The notes: generated from the letters alone by a model not told the origin. Positions 17,559 through 28,753 are shown, counted from the stretch's first letter. The stretch is 52,734 nt of DNA from Brevirhabdus sp. (GCA_024637315.1 JAGXFH010000024.1:1-52734), one strand, 5' to 3'. Numbers and translations are program-made.

Positions 17559-17731
17559 GAGCGATAATGCTTTCGGCCTGCTATCGTCAGACAATTCATG
17601 AAGGTGATATGTCGCCTGGCAGTCAAGAGATGGTCAAACGTTGCAACGGACTTGAGCCAATGCTTCGCCGCTGTTCAAGCCAATGACACCCATGCAGACC
17701 GCAGCAGCAAACTTCCAGAAGGCTATTGGGA

Positions 17732-17926
17732 ATGCCCACAGCAGAAAATAGGGAAGCCAAAGCGGTAATGAAGGTGGTTGCCAACTATGAAAAATTGTCA
17801 AAGGCCAAAAAATATGATGAGGCCCACGCTTCCATGAGCAAGAAATTGGACGCTTTAAAAAAGGAACACAAAAAGGCACTCGGCATTGTAGCAACTCTAA
17901 AAAGAATCCGCTGCAGCCGCACTTAA
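17732..17926 (+). CDS. Small lysine-rich hypothetical protein
   Basis: An open frame of 64 codons starting MPTAENREAKAVMKVVANY and rich in Lys, Ala and Glu; its text would form a charged alpha helix (YEKLSKAKKYDEAHASM). I do not recognise it. There is no strong ribosome site before the ATG, and base use differs from the GC-rich neighbours. It may be a real small gene of foreign origin or a remnant. It is included because it is the only plausible reading frame in this junction. Confidence 0.3.
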   Translation: MPTAENREAKAVMKVVANYEKLSKAKKYDEAHASMSKKLDALKKEHKKALGIVATLKRIRCSRT

Positions 17927-18021
17927 GAATCCGTACAAGTAGTTTCGTTGTGGCTACACGACTCAAGACAGGACGAACTTACTGACAAACCACCTCGATG
18001 GATAAGACCATCGGACATAAC

Positions 18022-18042
18022 TGGGGGAAGTCTTGGGGGAAG
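18022..18042 (+). repeat. Direct repeat TGGGGGAAG, two copies 12 bases apart
   Basis: TGGGGGAAG occurs at 18022-18030 and again at 18034-18042, about 60 bases from the 3' end of tRNA-Ala. Short tandem sites beside a tRNA 3' end can be arm sites of tyrosine recombinases, but no integrase gene is present, so this is only a suggestion. Confidence 0.4.
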
Positions 18043-18097
18043 GTTGTCCAGGAAATAAGAAAAAACTTATTACAGACAATACCTTAAATAAAAAAGG

Positions 18098-18173
<76 letters not shown>

Positions 18174-18183
18174 AACGGGGGGA

Positions 18184-18212
18184 GATTTGGGCAATCCGGC
18201 GCGACTTGTCAA
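18184..18212 (-). promoter_or_regulatory. Promoter of tRNA-Ala
   Basis: On the minus strand a perfect -35 box TTGACA (18212-18207) is followed after 17 bases by CAAATC (18189-18184) as -10. Transcription would start near 18177, a few bases before the mature tRNA 5' end. Confidence 0.6.
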
Positions 18213-18305
18213 GGCGCCGGGCTGTGGTTCGGGGGCGGCGTTCCTTGACGCGCCCTCCATAGGTTTCATTCTCCCGACTTGTGCGTTTCATCCCCGGCAG
18301 CCGGA

Positions 18306-18752
18306 TTAGGCGCTGGCGGGGCTGTGCGAGCGGACGAAGGCCTCGATCTCGGCTGCGGAACGGGCACCGGGCAGGCGCGCCACCTCTTTACCGTTCCGAA
18401 ACATGATCAGCAGCGGAATGCCGCGGATGCCGCGCTCGGAGGAGACCGCGGGGAAATCCTGGGTGTCGATCTTGGCGAAGCGCGCCTTGCCCGCCATCGC
18501 CTGCGACGCCTTGGCGAATTCCGGTGCCATCATTCGGCATGGACCGCACCACGGCGCCCAGAAATCGACGATCAGCGGAAGGTCGTCGGTGGCGACCGCC
18601 TTTTTCAGCGTTGCAGGTTCCAGTGCCGCGACCTTGCCGTCGGCCAGCCGGGCCCCGCACGTGCCGCATTTCGGGCCGGAGCCAATCCGGTCGCCGGGTA
18701 CCCGGTTGGGTTGGCCGCAGGTCAGGCAGGTCAGTTTCAGCGCGGCAGACAT
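18306..18752 (-). CDS. trxC: Thioredoxin 2 (zinc-finger thioredoxin)
   Basis: Cytoplasmic thiol-disulfide reductase of 148 residues. An N-terminal zinc ribbon with two CxxC pairs (LTCLTCGQPN and GPKCGTCGARL) precedes a thioredoxin fold with the redox site FWAPWCGPCRMM and the cis-proline stretch RGIPLLIMF. This is the TrxC layout, linked in other bacteria to oxidative-stress defence. Of two adjacent ATGs (18755 and 18752) the second has the better spacing from GGAGA. Upstream on the minus strand a TATAAT hexamer at 18782-18777 lies in AT-rich DNA without a good -35 box, which would fit an activator-dependent promoter. It is a single gene between tRNA-Ala and gcvP. Confidence 0.95.
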   Translation of the reverse strand: MSAALKLTCLTCGQPNRVPGDRIGSGPKCGTCGARLADGKVAALEPATLKKAVATDDLPLIVDFWAPWCGPCRMMAPEFAKASQAMAGKARFAKIDTQDFPAVSSERGIRGIPLLIMFRNGKEVARLPGARSAAEIEAFVRSHSPASA

Positions 18753-18858
18753 CATGGCTCTCCGATTTTACATTCTATTATACGAATATATAGCGGGCGC
18801 GGCGCGGTTCAATAAGGGCACGGCGCGAGCTCATGCCGACTTTGAGGCGTTGGGCGTT

Positions 18859-18906
18859 GGAGGCTACCGGCGGTGGCGTCGCTCTTACGCGCGACGCAGG
18901 GCCTCC
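18859..18906. repeat. Nested inverted repeat plus CCTCCGGCGGGG element between gcvP and trxC
   Basis: The outer arms GGAGGC (18859-18864) and GCCTCC (18901-18906) enclose inner arms GCGTCG (18876-18881) and CGACGC (18892-18897). The right end continues as CCTCCGGCGGGGATACTTT. From memory, this kind of tail is a frequent intergenic element in Rhodobacteraceae genomes. It lies 38 bases downstream of the gcvP stop and may act as a transcript end for that operon. Confidence 0.5.
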
Positions 18907-18943
18907 GGCGGGGATACTTTCCGACAAATGATGGGCTGTCCCG

Positions 18944-21796
<2,853 letters not shown>

Positions 21797-21827
21797 CGGA
21801 AGGCTCCGGCGGTTGGGTGGGTCACGG

Positions 21828-21846
21828 CCCCGGACCGGGTCCGGGG
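21828..21846. repeat. Palindrome in the gcvH-gcvP spacer
   Basis: CCCCGGAC (21828-21835), a three-base loop, and GTCCGGGG (21839-21846) form a perfect 8-bp stem. A second related sequence with GGACCGGACC follows at about 21870-21890. This resembles the REP-like palindromes found between genes in alphaproteobacteria. It could modulate gcvP expression relative to gcvH. Confidence 0.5.
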
Positions 21847-21897
21847 TCTGTGAGGGGGCGGCCAAGTATGGGACCGGACCGAGATCCGGGAATGAGC

Positions 21898-22257
21898 CTA
21901 GCCGATCAGATCCTTGTATTCCTTTTCGTCCATGTAATCGTCGACGGCCGCCAGGTCTTCGACCTTGAGCTTGAAGATCCAGCCATCACCCTGCGGGTCT
22001 TCATTGACCAGCGCGGGATTGTCGGTGAGCGCTTCGTTCACTTCGACGATTTCGCCGTCGAGCGGCGCGAGGATATCAGAGGCCGCCTTGACGCTTTCGA
22101 TCACCACGACCTCTTCGTCCTTGGTCACGGTCTTGCCCTCTTCGGGGAGTTCGACAAAGACGATGTCGCCCAGTTGCTCGCTGGCATGCTCAGTGATACC
22201 GACGACGACCAGATCTTCCTCGACGCGCAGCCATTCGTGTTCTTCGGTGTATTTCAT
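21898..22257 (-). CDS. gcvH: Glycine cleavage system H protein
   Basis: Lipoyl carrier protein of 119 residues that shuttles the aminomethyl group between the P and T proteins. The lipoylation lysine is in [14 protein letters not shown] near residue 60, and the N terminus [12 protein letters not shown] is typical. The open frame extends upstream into gcvT in another frame, but the start at 22257 gives the canonical protein. It lies 16 bases after gcvT and about 100 bases before gcvP. Confidence 0.97.
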   Translation of the reverse strand: MKYTEEHEWLRVEEDLVVVGITEHASEQLGDIVFVELPEEGKTVTKDEEVVVIESVKAASDILAPLDGEIVEVNEALTDNPALVNEDPQGDGWIFKLKVEDLAAVDDYMDEKEYKDLIG

Positions 22258-22273
22258 TGGTGGTGTCCCTGTC

Positions 22274-23404
22274 TTACCGTTTGAAGGTGGAAGCTCTGAA
22301 AGGCATCGGCGCAACAGTTGCGGGCATCCGCTTGCCGCGCACTTCGCCGTAAATCTGGGTGCCATCGACGGCATGGTCAATGCCGACATAGCCCATCGAC
22401 ATCGGCCGTTCGATGCTGGGGCCGAACGCGCCCGAGGTGATGTTGCCGATCGGCCCGCCGCCTGTTTGGGCGGCATAAAGAGGGGTGCCTTCGCGCATCG
22501 GGGCGCGACCATCGGGCAGAATGCCGACGCGACGGCGCGAGGGTCCGGTTTCCAGTTCGCGCAGGATGCGGTCGGCGCCGGGAAAGCCGCCTGCCCGCTC
22601 GCCGCCGCGGCGGCGGGCCTTCTGGATCGCCCAGTCCAGCGCGGCCTCGACCGGGCTGGTGGTCTGGTCGATATCGTGGCCGTAAAGGCAAAGGCCGGCC
22701 TCGAGCCGCAGGGAATCGCGGGCGCCGAGGCCGATAGGTTCAACATCGGGGTCGGCCAGCAGCGCACGGGCCAACGCCTCTGCATCCTTCGACGGCACCG
22801 AAATCTCGTAGCCGTCCTCGCCGGTATAACCTGAGCGTGAGATGACGCAGTCGACGCCATTGATCGACAACGCGGTCACATCCATGAACTTCATCGTTAC
22901 CACTTCGGGGGCCAGTTTGGCCAATGCCGCTTCGGCAGCGGGGCCTTGCAGCGCCAGCAGGGCGCGGTCTTCCAGCACCTCGATCTTGCAGGTGTCTGAG
23001 AGGTGGTGGCGCATGTGCGCGATATCGGCGTCCTTGCAGGCGGCGTTGACCACGACGAAGATGTGGTCTCCGAGATTGGCGAGCATCAGGTCATCCTCGA
23101 TCCCGCCAGCATCGTTGGTGAACATCGCGTAGCGCTGGCGTTTGGGCTTGAGGTCGAGGACATTCACCGGCACCAGATTTTCCAGCGCCAGGGCCGCATC
23201 CTCGTACTTTCCCGATTCCGGCCAGAGAACCACCTGCCCCATATGGCTGACATCGAAAAGTCCAGCCTTTTCAGTGGTATGAAGATGTTCCTTCATCACG
23301 CCAGACGGATATTGCACCGGCATTTCATAGCCGGCGAAGGGTACCATCCTGGCGCCGAGTTCGATGTGCAGGTCATAAAGCGCCGTGCGGTTCAGATCGG
23401 CCAT
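22274..23404 (-). CDS. gcvT: Aminomethyltransferase, T-protein of glycine cleavage
   Basis: Tetrahydrofolate-dependent T-protein of 376 residues; it transfers the one-carbon unit to THF and releases ammonia. The conserved stretches FDVSHMGQV, SRSGYTGEDGYEI and LRLEAGLCLYGHDI are all present. The start at 23404 gives the usual N terminus (MADLNRTALYDLHIELGARM); upstream in-frame codons are the translated riboswitch. It is the first gene of the gcvTHP operon and is controlled by the glycine riboswitch just upstream. Confidence 0.97.
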   Translation of the reverse strand: MADLNRTALYDLHIELGARMVPFAGYEMPVQYPSGVMKEHLHTTEKAGLFDVSHMGQVVLWPESGKYEDAALALENLVPVNVLDLKPKRQRYAMFTNDAGGIEDDLMLANLGDHIFVVVNAACKDADIAHMRHHLSDTCKIEVLEDRALLALQGPAAEAALAKLAPEVVTMKFMDVTALSINGVDCVISRSGYTGEDGYEISVPSKDAEALARALLADPDVEPIGLGARDSLRLEAGLCLYGHDIDQTTSPVEAALDWAIQKARRRGGERAGGFPGADRILRELETGPSRRRVGILPDGRAPMREGTPLYAAQTGGGPIGNITSGAFGPSIERPMSMGYVGIDHAVDGTQIYGEVRGKRMPATVAPMPFRASTFKR

Positions 23405-23437
23405 GCCGTCCCCATCTTGTCTGGCCGGTTCGTTCCG

Positions 23438-23472
23438 GCATTGGTTGCCACGGGCATGCCCCCGTCCAATGC
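23438..23472 (-). promoter_or_regulatory. gcvT: Expression-platform hairpin of the glycine riboswitch
   Basis: Outer arms CCAATGC (23466-23472) and GCATTGG (23438-23444) are perfect complements and enclose an ACGGG/CCCGT inner stem. The element lies directly between the second aptamer and gcvT. Its outer arm abuts or overlaps the aptamer 3' edge, so glycine binding could switch it. There is no T-run, so the output may act on translation or through Rho; this is inference. Confidence 0.55.
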
Positions 23473-23625
23473 CCCCTCTGTCCTTTCGCCTGAGATCGTT
23501 ATCCCTTCGGCGGGTGTCATGCACCACTCTCCAGAGTACGTCGCCGATGCGGTCCGGTAGCCTGAGAGTTTCCGGGGCGGTTGCTCCTTCGGCACTGGCT
23601 TTCACCAGATTCTCCCACAATCAAC
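23473..23625 (-). promoter_or_regulatory. gcvT: Tandem glycine riboswitch
   Basis: On the minus strand two consecutive glycine aptamers can be read. The first has GGGAGA, GCCGAAGGAGCAAC and GAAACTCTCAGGC followed by CCGGACC. The second has CTGGAGAG, CGCCGAAGGGATAACGATC and CTCAGGCGAAAGGACAGAG. These are the hallmark conserved cores of the gcvT RNA family. It lies 70-220 bases upstream of the gcvT start codon, so the glycine cleavage operon is expected to turn on when glycine is high. Confidence 0.93.
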
Positions 23626-23700
23626 GGGTCGACGCTATGACAACATAAAGGCTGCGGCAAGCCCTTGTGTTCTGTCGCATACCGCAGCAGATTTTGCGCC

Positions 23701-24261
23701 ATGAGCAAGGATTGCTTCTTTGGTTACGGCTCGCTGGTGAACCGGACGACGCATGATTATCAGGATTGCCGCAGGGCGGTTCTGGCCGGTTGGCGGCGCG
23801 CCTGGCGGCATACCGATCTGCGCCCGGCGGCGTTTCTGACTTCTGTGCCTGCCGAGGGGTCGGAGATTGACGGGCTAACAGCGTTGGTGCCGGGCGGCGA
23901 CTGGGCGACCCTAGATACCCGCGAATACGCCTATGCGCGGTCGGATATCGCGCATCTTCTGCGCCATGACGCGGCAGAGCGCAGGGTAGTTCAGGTCTAC
24001 AGCATCCCCGAAGGCGCGCATGGCGCGCCAACCGAGCGGCATCCGATCCTGCTCAGCTATCTCGATGTTGTCGTGCAGGGTTATCTGCGCGAGTTCGGCG
24101 AAGATGGTGTGGCGCGGTTCTTTGCAACCACCGATGGCTGGGACGCGCCGGTCAGGAACGATCGCCGCGATCCGGTTTATTCCCGGCATCGGTCGCTGAC
24201 GGGCGACGAGCGCGATTTGGTGGATCAGTATGTGCGGACGCTCGATATGCAGATCATTTGA
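23701..24261 (+). CDS. Gamma-glutamylcyclotransferase-like protein
   Basis: This 186-residue protein begins CFFGYGSLVNRTTHDY, the GYGSL signature of the GGCT/AIG2 fold, and continues with a stretch (YLDVVVQGYLREFG) like that of ChaC/GGCT-type proteins. A role in gamma-glutamyl peptide or glutathione turnover is possible, but the family has many members of unknown substrate. The start at 23701 is chosen to place the signature at the N terminus. It diverges from gcvT and converges on gltX with an 8-base overlap of the two 3' ends (24254-24261). Confidence 0.75.
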   Translation: MSKDCFFGYGSLVNRTTHDYQDCRRAVLAGWRRAWRHTDLRPAAFLTSVPAEGSEIDGLTALVPGGDWATLDTREYAYARSDIAHLLRHDAAERRVVQVYSIPEGAHGAPTERHPILLSYLDVVVQGYLREFGEDGVARFFATTDGWDAPVRNDRRDPVYSRHRSLTGDERDLVDQYVRTLDMQII

Positions 24262-25579
24262 GGGTCGGCGCGACCTGCATCAACGGCATCACATCGGCCA
24301 TTTCCGGCCCGTGCGCCCGGCCCGTCACCGCAAGGCGCAACGGCATGAACAGCGCGCGGCCCTTGCGCCCGGTCTTTTCCTTCACCGCATTGGTCCAGTT
24401 GCTCCAGGTATCCGGTCCGTAGGGCAAAGGCGGCAGCAGGTCCAGTGCCTCGGCCACGAAGGCGCGATCCTCAAGCGGGATCGAGGGTTTCGGACCCTCT
24501 CGGAACAGGTTCCACCAATCCGACATATCTGCCTTGACGGTGATGTTGTCGCGCACCACAGTCCAGAATTGTTCTGCGATATCAGACGGAACGCCGATGT
24601 CCTTCACATCCTGTGCCACCGCAGCATAAGGCAGAGATTGCAGGTGGTGGGCGGTCAGCGGAAAAAGATCCTCGGGGTCGAGCTTGGTCGGCGCGGAGCC
24701 GAAGCGCGAAATGTCGAAGCCTTCGATCAGCTCGCTCATCTCGCTACGCAGTTCCACCGGATCGGCCGACCCGAGACGCGCCATCAGCGACAGGATCGCC
24801 ATCGGCTCTACACCGCGGTCGCGCAGGTCTTTAAGGGCCAGCGTGCCCAGCCGTTTCGAGAGCGCCTCGCCCTGCGGCCCGGTCAGAAGCGAGTGATGCG
24901 CGAATTCAGGGGGCGTTCCGCCAAGCGCGCGGATGATCTGGATCTGCGTCGCTGTGTTGGTGACATGGTCCGAGCCGCGCACGACATAGGTGATGCCAAA
25001 GTCGATATCGTCGCAGACCGAAGCCAGCGTATAGAGGAACTGTCCGTCCGCCCGGATCAGCACCGGGTCCGAAACGCTGGCAGCATCGAGCGACAGGTCA
25101 CCCAGAATGCCGTCGGTCCATTCGATCCGCTGGTGATCGAGCTTGAAGCGCCAGTGGCCAGGACCACGTTCGGCGCGGAGTTTTTCCTTGGCGACTTCAT
25201 CAAGCTCCAGCGCGGCGCGGTCATAGACCGGCGGCCTGCCCATGTTCAGCAGTTTCTTGCGCTTCAGGTCGAGCTCGGTCGGCGTTTCGAAACATTCGTA
25301 GAACCGTCCTTTGGTGCGAAGTTCGTCAGCGGCAGCATTGTAGCGATCCAGCCGGTCGGACTGTTTCTCGAACCGGTCCCAGGTCAGGCCCAGCCATTCG
25401 AGGTCGCGCTGGATCTGGTCGGCATATTCCTGTTTCGAGCGTTCCGGGTCGGTATCGTCGAGGCGCAGGATGAACTGGCCACCCGCTTTTCGGGCGATCA
25501 GATAGTTGAACAAGGCCGCACGCAGGTTGCCGATATGCAGGTAGCCGGTGGGCGAAGGCGCGAAGCGGGTGACGGTCAT
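24254..25579 (-). CDS. gltX: Glutamate--tRNA ligase
   Basis: Class I aminoacyl-tRNA synthetase of 441 residues. The HIGH-type motif is FAPSPTGYLHIGNLRAALFN at residues 6-25 and the KMSKS-type motif is EALSKRLG near 240. It charges tRNA-Glu. In alphaproteobacteria, which often carry two GltX proteins, one of them also charges tRNA-Gln for the amidotransferase route; which type this is cannot be decided here. The 5' end overlaps by position with unassigned upstream codons of the divergent zincin gene. Confidence 0.95.
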   Translation of the reverse strand: MTVTRFAPSPTGYLHIGNLRAALFNYLIARKAGGQFILRLDDTDPERSKQEYADQIQRDLEWLGLTWDRFEKQSDRLDRYNAAADELRTKGRFYECFETPTELDLKRKKLLNMGRPPVYDRAALELDEVAKEKLRAERGPGHWRFKLDHQRIEWTDGILGDLSLDAASVSDPVLIRADGQFLYTLASVCDDIDFGITYVVRGSDHVTNTATQIQIIRALGGTPPEFAHHSLLTGPQGEALSKRLGTLALKDLRDRGVEPMAILSLMARLGSADPVELRSEMSELIEGFDISRFGSAPTKLDPEDLFPLTAHHLQSLPYAAVAQDVKDIGVPSDIAEQFWTVVRDNITVKADMSDWWNLFREGPKPSIPLEDRAFVAEALDLLPPLPYGPDTWSNWTNAVKEKTGRKGRALFMPLRLAVTGRAHGPEMADVMPLMQVAPTLK

Positions 25580-25658
25580 GTGCGGGGTCTCCTATTCGCG
25601 GGGTGCTCTTTCACATTGCCCGGCTTTTGTCCATATGAGCGCAGGGGAGGTGTCGTTC

Positions 25659-26069
25659 ATGACAGGGAACTGGGCCGGGGCCGAGGCGCCCGGCGAGGAT
25701 GTGATCGCCGATCTGGCCGAAGCCACCATCGCCGCCCTTGCCGCGCCTTACCGGGATGCCGCGCGGGACGTGGCGCTGCGAATAACGGATTTTGCCAGCG
25801 ACGACATGCTGGACGCGCTCGGAATCGAGGATTGGGCCGATCTGACCGGGCTTTACGAGGGTATCCCGCTGACCGAAAAATCGGTGATGGATCAGGCCGA
25901 TCGGCCCGATGCGATCTGGCTGTTCCGCCTTCCGATCCTGTACGAATGGACGGAGCGCGGCGATGTCACGCTGGGAGCGCTGGTCGCGCATGTCCTTGTG
26001 CATGAACTCGCGCATCACTTCGGCTGGTCAGATGCCGAGATCGCCCGGATCGACCGCTGGTGGGAATAG
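25659..26069 (+). CDS. Small zincin-like metallopeptidase family protein
   Basis: This 136-residue protein carries HELAHHFGWSD near the C terminus, the HExxH-containing zinc site of the minimal-zincin (DUF1025-type) family. The start at 25659 is supported by GGGGAGG eight bases upstream; ATGs further upstream (25635 and earlier) are less well placed. No signal peptide is seen, so it is cytoplasmic. Its substrate is unknown. It diverges from gltX and lies 72 bases before the MBL-fold gene. Confidence 0.85.
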   Translation: MTGNWAGAEAPGEDVIADLAEATIAALAAPYRDAARDVALRITDFASDDMLDALGIEDWADLTGLYEGIPLTEKSVMDQADRPDAIWLFRLPILYEWTERGDVTLGALVAHVLVHELAHHFGWSDAEIARIDRWWE

Positions 26070-26141
26070 CGGCTGTGTGGACGAAGTGCGCTGCGGTTCT
26101 ATCTTGACGGATCAGCATCAAACGACAGAGAGGATCACCGA

Positions 26142-27077
26142 ATGACACACTCCCGCATCACCCGCCGCGCCGCCCTGACCGGCGCCGCCGCCCTGCCGCT
26201 GGCCGCCGGACTGACAGCAACCACCGGCCCGGCCCGCGCCGCGGCCGAGATGAAGGGGATGGCGATCGCGCCTTACCACCGATTCAAGCTGGGCGCATTC
26301 GACGTCACGGCCCTGCTGGCCGGTACCCGCACAGTCGAAGAGCCGCAGTCGATTTTCGGGATGAACGTCTCGTCAGAGGAGTTCGCCGAGGTCTCGGACC
26401 AGTCCTATCTGCCCGTGGACAAAGCCCAGTTCTTCTTCACCCCGACCATCGTCAACACCGGCTCTGAGCTGATCCTCTTCGATACGGGTCTGAACCCACA
26501 GGGCATCACTGGGGCGCTGGAAGCAGCGGGGTATTCGCCCGATCAGGTCGATACGGTGGTCATCACCCACATGCATGGTGATCACATCGGCGGCTTGATG
26601 GACGAGACCGGGCCAACTTTCGCCAATGCCCGTTACCTGACCGGATCCGCCGAGCACAATCATTGGGCCGCGGCCGAGAACGAAACCTTCGACGCGAAGG
26701 TCAAGCCGCTGAATGACAAGATCGACTTCCTCGAAGACGGGGGCAACGTCGCCAGCGGCATTACAGCCGTGCTTGCACCGGGCCACACGCCGGGCCACAT
26801 GGCTTATATGCTGGAAAGCGACGGCGCGCAGTTGATGCTGATCGCCGATCTGGCGAACCACCCCGTCTGGTCTCTGGCCTATCCCGACTGGGAGGTGAGG
26901 TTCGATATGGACAAGGCGATGGCGGCGCAATCCCGGCGCAACGTGCTTGGGATGTTGGCGGCGGACAAGGTGCCGATGATCGGCTATCATATGCCCTGGC
27001 CCGCGATAGGCTATGTCGAGACCCGCGACGACGGGTTCCGCTATGTGCCGTCGAGCTATCAGCTGTTGATGGAGTAG
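26142..27077 (+). CDS. Tat-exported MBL-fold metallo-hydrolase
   Basis: This 311-residue protein has a twin-arginine signal (ITRRAALTGAAALPLAAG) with cleavage near GPARAAAE, followed by a metallo-beta-lactamase fold. The metal ligands are visible in VITHMHGDHIGG, in APGHTPGHMAY, in LIADLANH and in the late histidine of GYHMPWP. Members of this group include lactonases and other hydrolases; no substrate can be assigned. It is predicted to act in the periplasm. GAGAGGA precedes the start. Confidence 0.88.
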   Translation: MTHSRITRRAALTGAAALPLAAGLTATTGPARAAAEMKGMAIAPYHRFKLGAFDVTALLAGTRTVEEPQSIFGMNVSSEEFAEVSDQSYLPVDKAQFFFTPTIVNTGSELILFDTGLNPQGITGALEAAGYSPDQVDTVVITHMHGDHIGGLMDETGPTFANARYLTGSAEHNHWAAAENETFDAKVKPLNDKIDFLEDGGNVASGITAVLAPGHTPGHMAYMLESDGAQLMLIADLANHPVWSLAYPDWEVRFDMDKAMAAQSRRNVLGMLAADKVPMIGYHMPWPAIGYVETRDDGFRYVPSSYQLLME

Positions 27078-27188
27078 CCGTTCGGCGGACGGCCACACTC
27101 TGTTTCCAGAGCGCACCCGCTTTACGACTGTCGGTTCGGTGGAAAACACGTCAGAATGGCTCCGTTCCAGTTGAAACGGTAGGCCGGT

Positions 27189-28133
27189 ATGGCGGATATC
27201 ATGACGATCACCCTGAATCCGACGGTGGATATTTCCACCGCGGTAGATGTGGTGCGGCCAGGCCCGAAACTGCGCTGCGACATGCCTGAGGCCGATCCGG
27301 GTGGCGGTGGCATCAACGTGTCGCGCGCGATCCGGCTTTTGGGCGGTGAAAGTCAGGCTTTCGTGGCCCTGGGCGGCGTCACTGGGCAGAGGCTGGCGGG
27401 ATTGCTGGTTGACGAGGGCATCCGTTTCGACACATTCCCGGTCGAGGGCGAGACCCGGCAGAGCTTCGCCGTGACCGATCGTGCAAGCGGCGGGCAATAC
27501 CGCTTCGTCATGCCGGGGCCGGATTGGAGCTTGGGCATGGTCGATGATGCTCTGGCCGCGATCGGCGCCACCATCGCGTCAGGAAGCCTTGTGGTCCTGT
27601 CGGGCAGCAACCCGCCCGGCGTGCCGGATGATTTCGCCCCGAGATTGTCGGCACGGCTGCGCGGCACCAGCGCAAGCGTGATTGTCGATACGTCCGGCCA
27701 GCCGTTGCAGTATCTGGTGAATCACCCCTGCGGGATTTCGGTTCTGCGCATGGATGCCGCCGAGGCCGAAGACTTGGCAGGTCACGCGCTGACTGACCGA
27801 TCCGAGGGCGCGGCCTTCGCACGAATGCTGGTCAGACGCGGCGTCGCCGAGACGGTGATCATCGCCCGCGGTGCCGATGGCTCGACACTAGTGAGCAAGA
27901 CCGAGGCGTTACATTGCGCCCGTCCGGTCAGCACCATCGTCAGCGCGGTCGGTGTCGGCGACAGCTTCGTTGGCGCCTTCGCGCTGGCGCTGGGCCGGGA
28001 AATGTCGATGTCCGAAGCTCTGCGCCACGGCACTGCGGCGGCGAGTGCGGCTGTGCTGACTCCGGCAACGCAACTCTGCAGCCGGGAGGATGCAGAGCGC
28101 TTGTTGTCGGGGTGCCAGTTGACCGAGCTTTAG
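27189..28133 (+). CDS. pfkB: PfkB-family sugar kinase (phosphofructokinase-like)
   Basis: Ribokinase-fold kinase of 314 residues. The N terminus [13 protein letters not shown] is the usual start of 1-phosphofructokinase, tagatose-6-phosphate kinase and Pfk-2 proteins. [17 protein letters not shown] is the substrate-binding signature, and the second signature reads [18 protein letters not shown], with the catalytic aspartate in GDS. It is probably 6-phosphofructokinase 2 or 1-phosphofructokinase; no fructose PTS gene is next to it, which slightly favours the former. Its 3' end overlaps that of the convergent wrbA-like gene by four bases. Confidence 0.85.
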   Translation: MADIMTITLNPTVDISTAVDVVRPGPKLRCDMPEADPGGGGINVSRAIRLLGGESQAFVALGGVTGQRLAGLLVDEGIRFDTFPVEGETRQSFAVTDRASGGQYRFVMPGPDWSLGMVDDALAAIGATIASGSLVVLSGSNPPGVPDDFAPRLSARLRGTSASVIVDTSGQPLQYLVNHPCGISVLRMDAAEAEDLAGHALTDRSEGAAFARMLVRRGVAETVIIARGADGSTLVSKTEALHCARPVSTIVSAVGVGDSFVGAFALALGREMSMSEALRHGTAAASAAVLTPATQLCSREDAERLLSGCQLTEL

Positions 28134-28753
28134 GCGGCGGCCGTTTGGGCCTCGAACTGGCCACCGGCCAATTTCGCGGCTACATCTATCAGACGTTCAG
28201 TCTGATGCACGACGGCCGCCCTGCCCTTGTCGTCGAACGCGCCGGCATTGGTCGAGAAGCCGTAGGGATTGCCACCGGCTTCCGAAACCGCGGCGTCGGT
28301 ATAGCCCGGCGCAACGATCACCGTGCCCCAATGCATCAGCGTGGTGTAAAGACCAAGGATCGTTGCCTCCTGCCCACCATTCGTGTTCTGCGCGCTGGTC
28401 ATCGCGCTGACCGCCTTGTTGGCCAGCTTGCCTTGCGACCAGAGACCACCCAAGGTGTCGATGAACGCGCGCATCTGCGACGGCACGCAGCCAAAGCGGG
28501 TCGGTGCAATGAACAGATAGGCATTGGCCCAGTCGAGGTCGTCAGGTTTGGCGACGGGGATATCCTGCATCTTTTCCAGCTGTTTAGCCCAAGCCTCTTG
28601 GCCTTTGACGACCTCTTCGGGCGCGGTCTCCGCGACGCGGACAAGCCGGACATCAGCGCCGGTGGCGCGGGCGGCTTCAGCGGCGGTTTCGGCGACCTCG
28701 TGATTGGTGCCGTAGGTGGAATAGAAAACAATTGCTAGCTTGACGTTGTTCAT
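28130..28753 (-). CDS. wrbA: NAD(P)H:quinone oxidoreductase, WrbA family
   Basis: Flavodoxin-fold protein of 207 residues. The FMN phosphate loop is [15 protein letters not shown] near residue 12, and the WrbA signatures [15 protein letters not shown] and [10 protein letters not shown] follow. WrbA proteins reduce quinones by two electrons and protect against redox cycling. AAGGAGG precedes the start. It is a single gene, convergent with the kinase gene. Confidence 0.9.
   Translation of the reverse strand: MNNVKLAIVFYSTYGTNHEVAETAAEAARATGADVRLVRVAETAPEEVVKGQEAWAKQLEKMQDIPVAKPDDLDWANAYLFIAPTRFGCVPSQMRAFIDTLGGLWSQGKLANKAVSAMTSAQNTNGGQEATILGLYTTLMHWGTVIVAPGYTDAAVSEAGGNPYGFSTNAGAFDDKGRAAVVHQTERLIDVAAKLAGGQFEAQTAAA

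Larger units (their letters stand above)
17486..18097. other. Gene-poor, AT-richer junction between arabinose cluster and tRNA-Ala
   Basis: About 610 bases, visibly less GC-rich than its surroundings. It contains an inverted repeat upstream of the LysR gene (17524-17558), one lysine-rich small open frame (17732-17926), a repeated TGGGGGAAG motif (18022-18042) and an A-rich run just before the tRNA 3' end. No recognisable integrase or transposase is present. The composition suggests acquired or decayed DNA next to a tRNA gene, but no boundary repeat was found. Confidence 0.45.

Noticed and set aside
24230-26005. Plus-strand open frame of 591 codons opposite gltX
   Set aside because: It is antisense to a clear tRNA synthetase gene and continues into the zincin gene in another frame; it is not coding.
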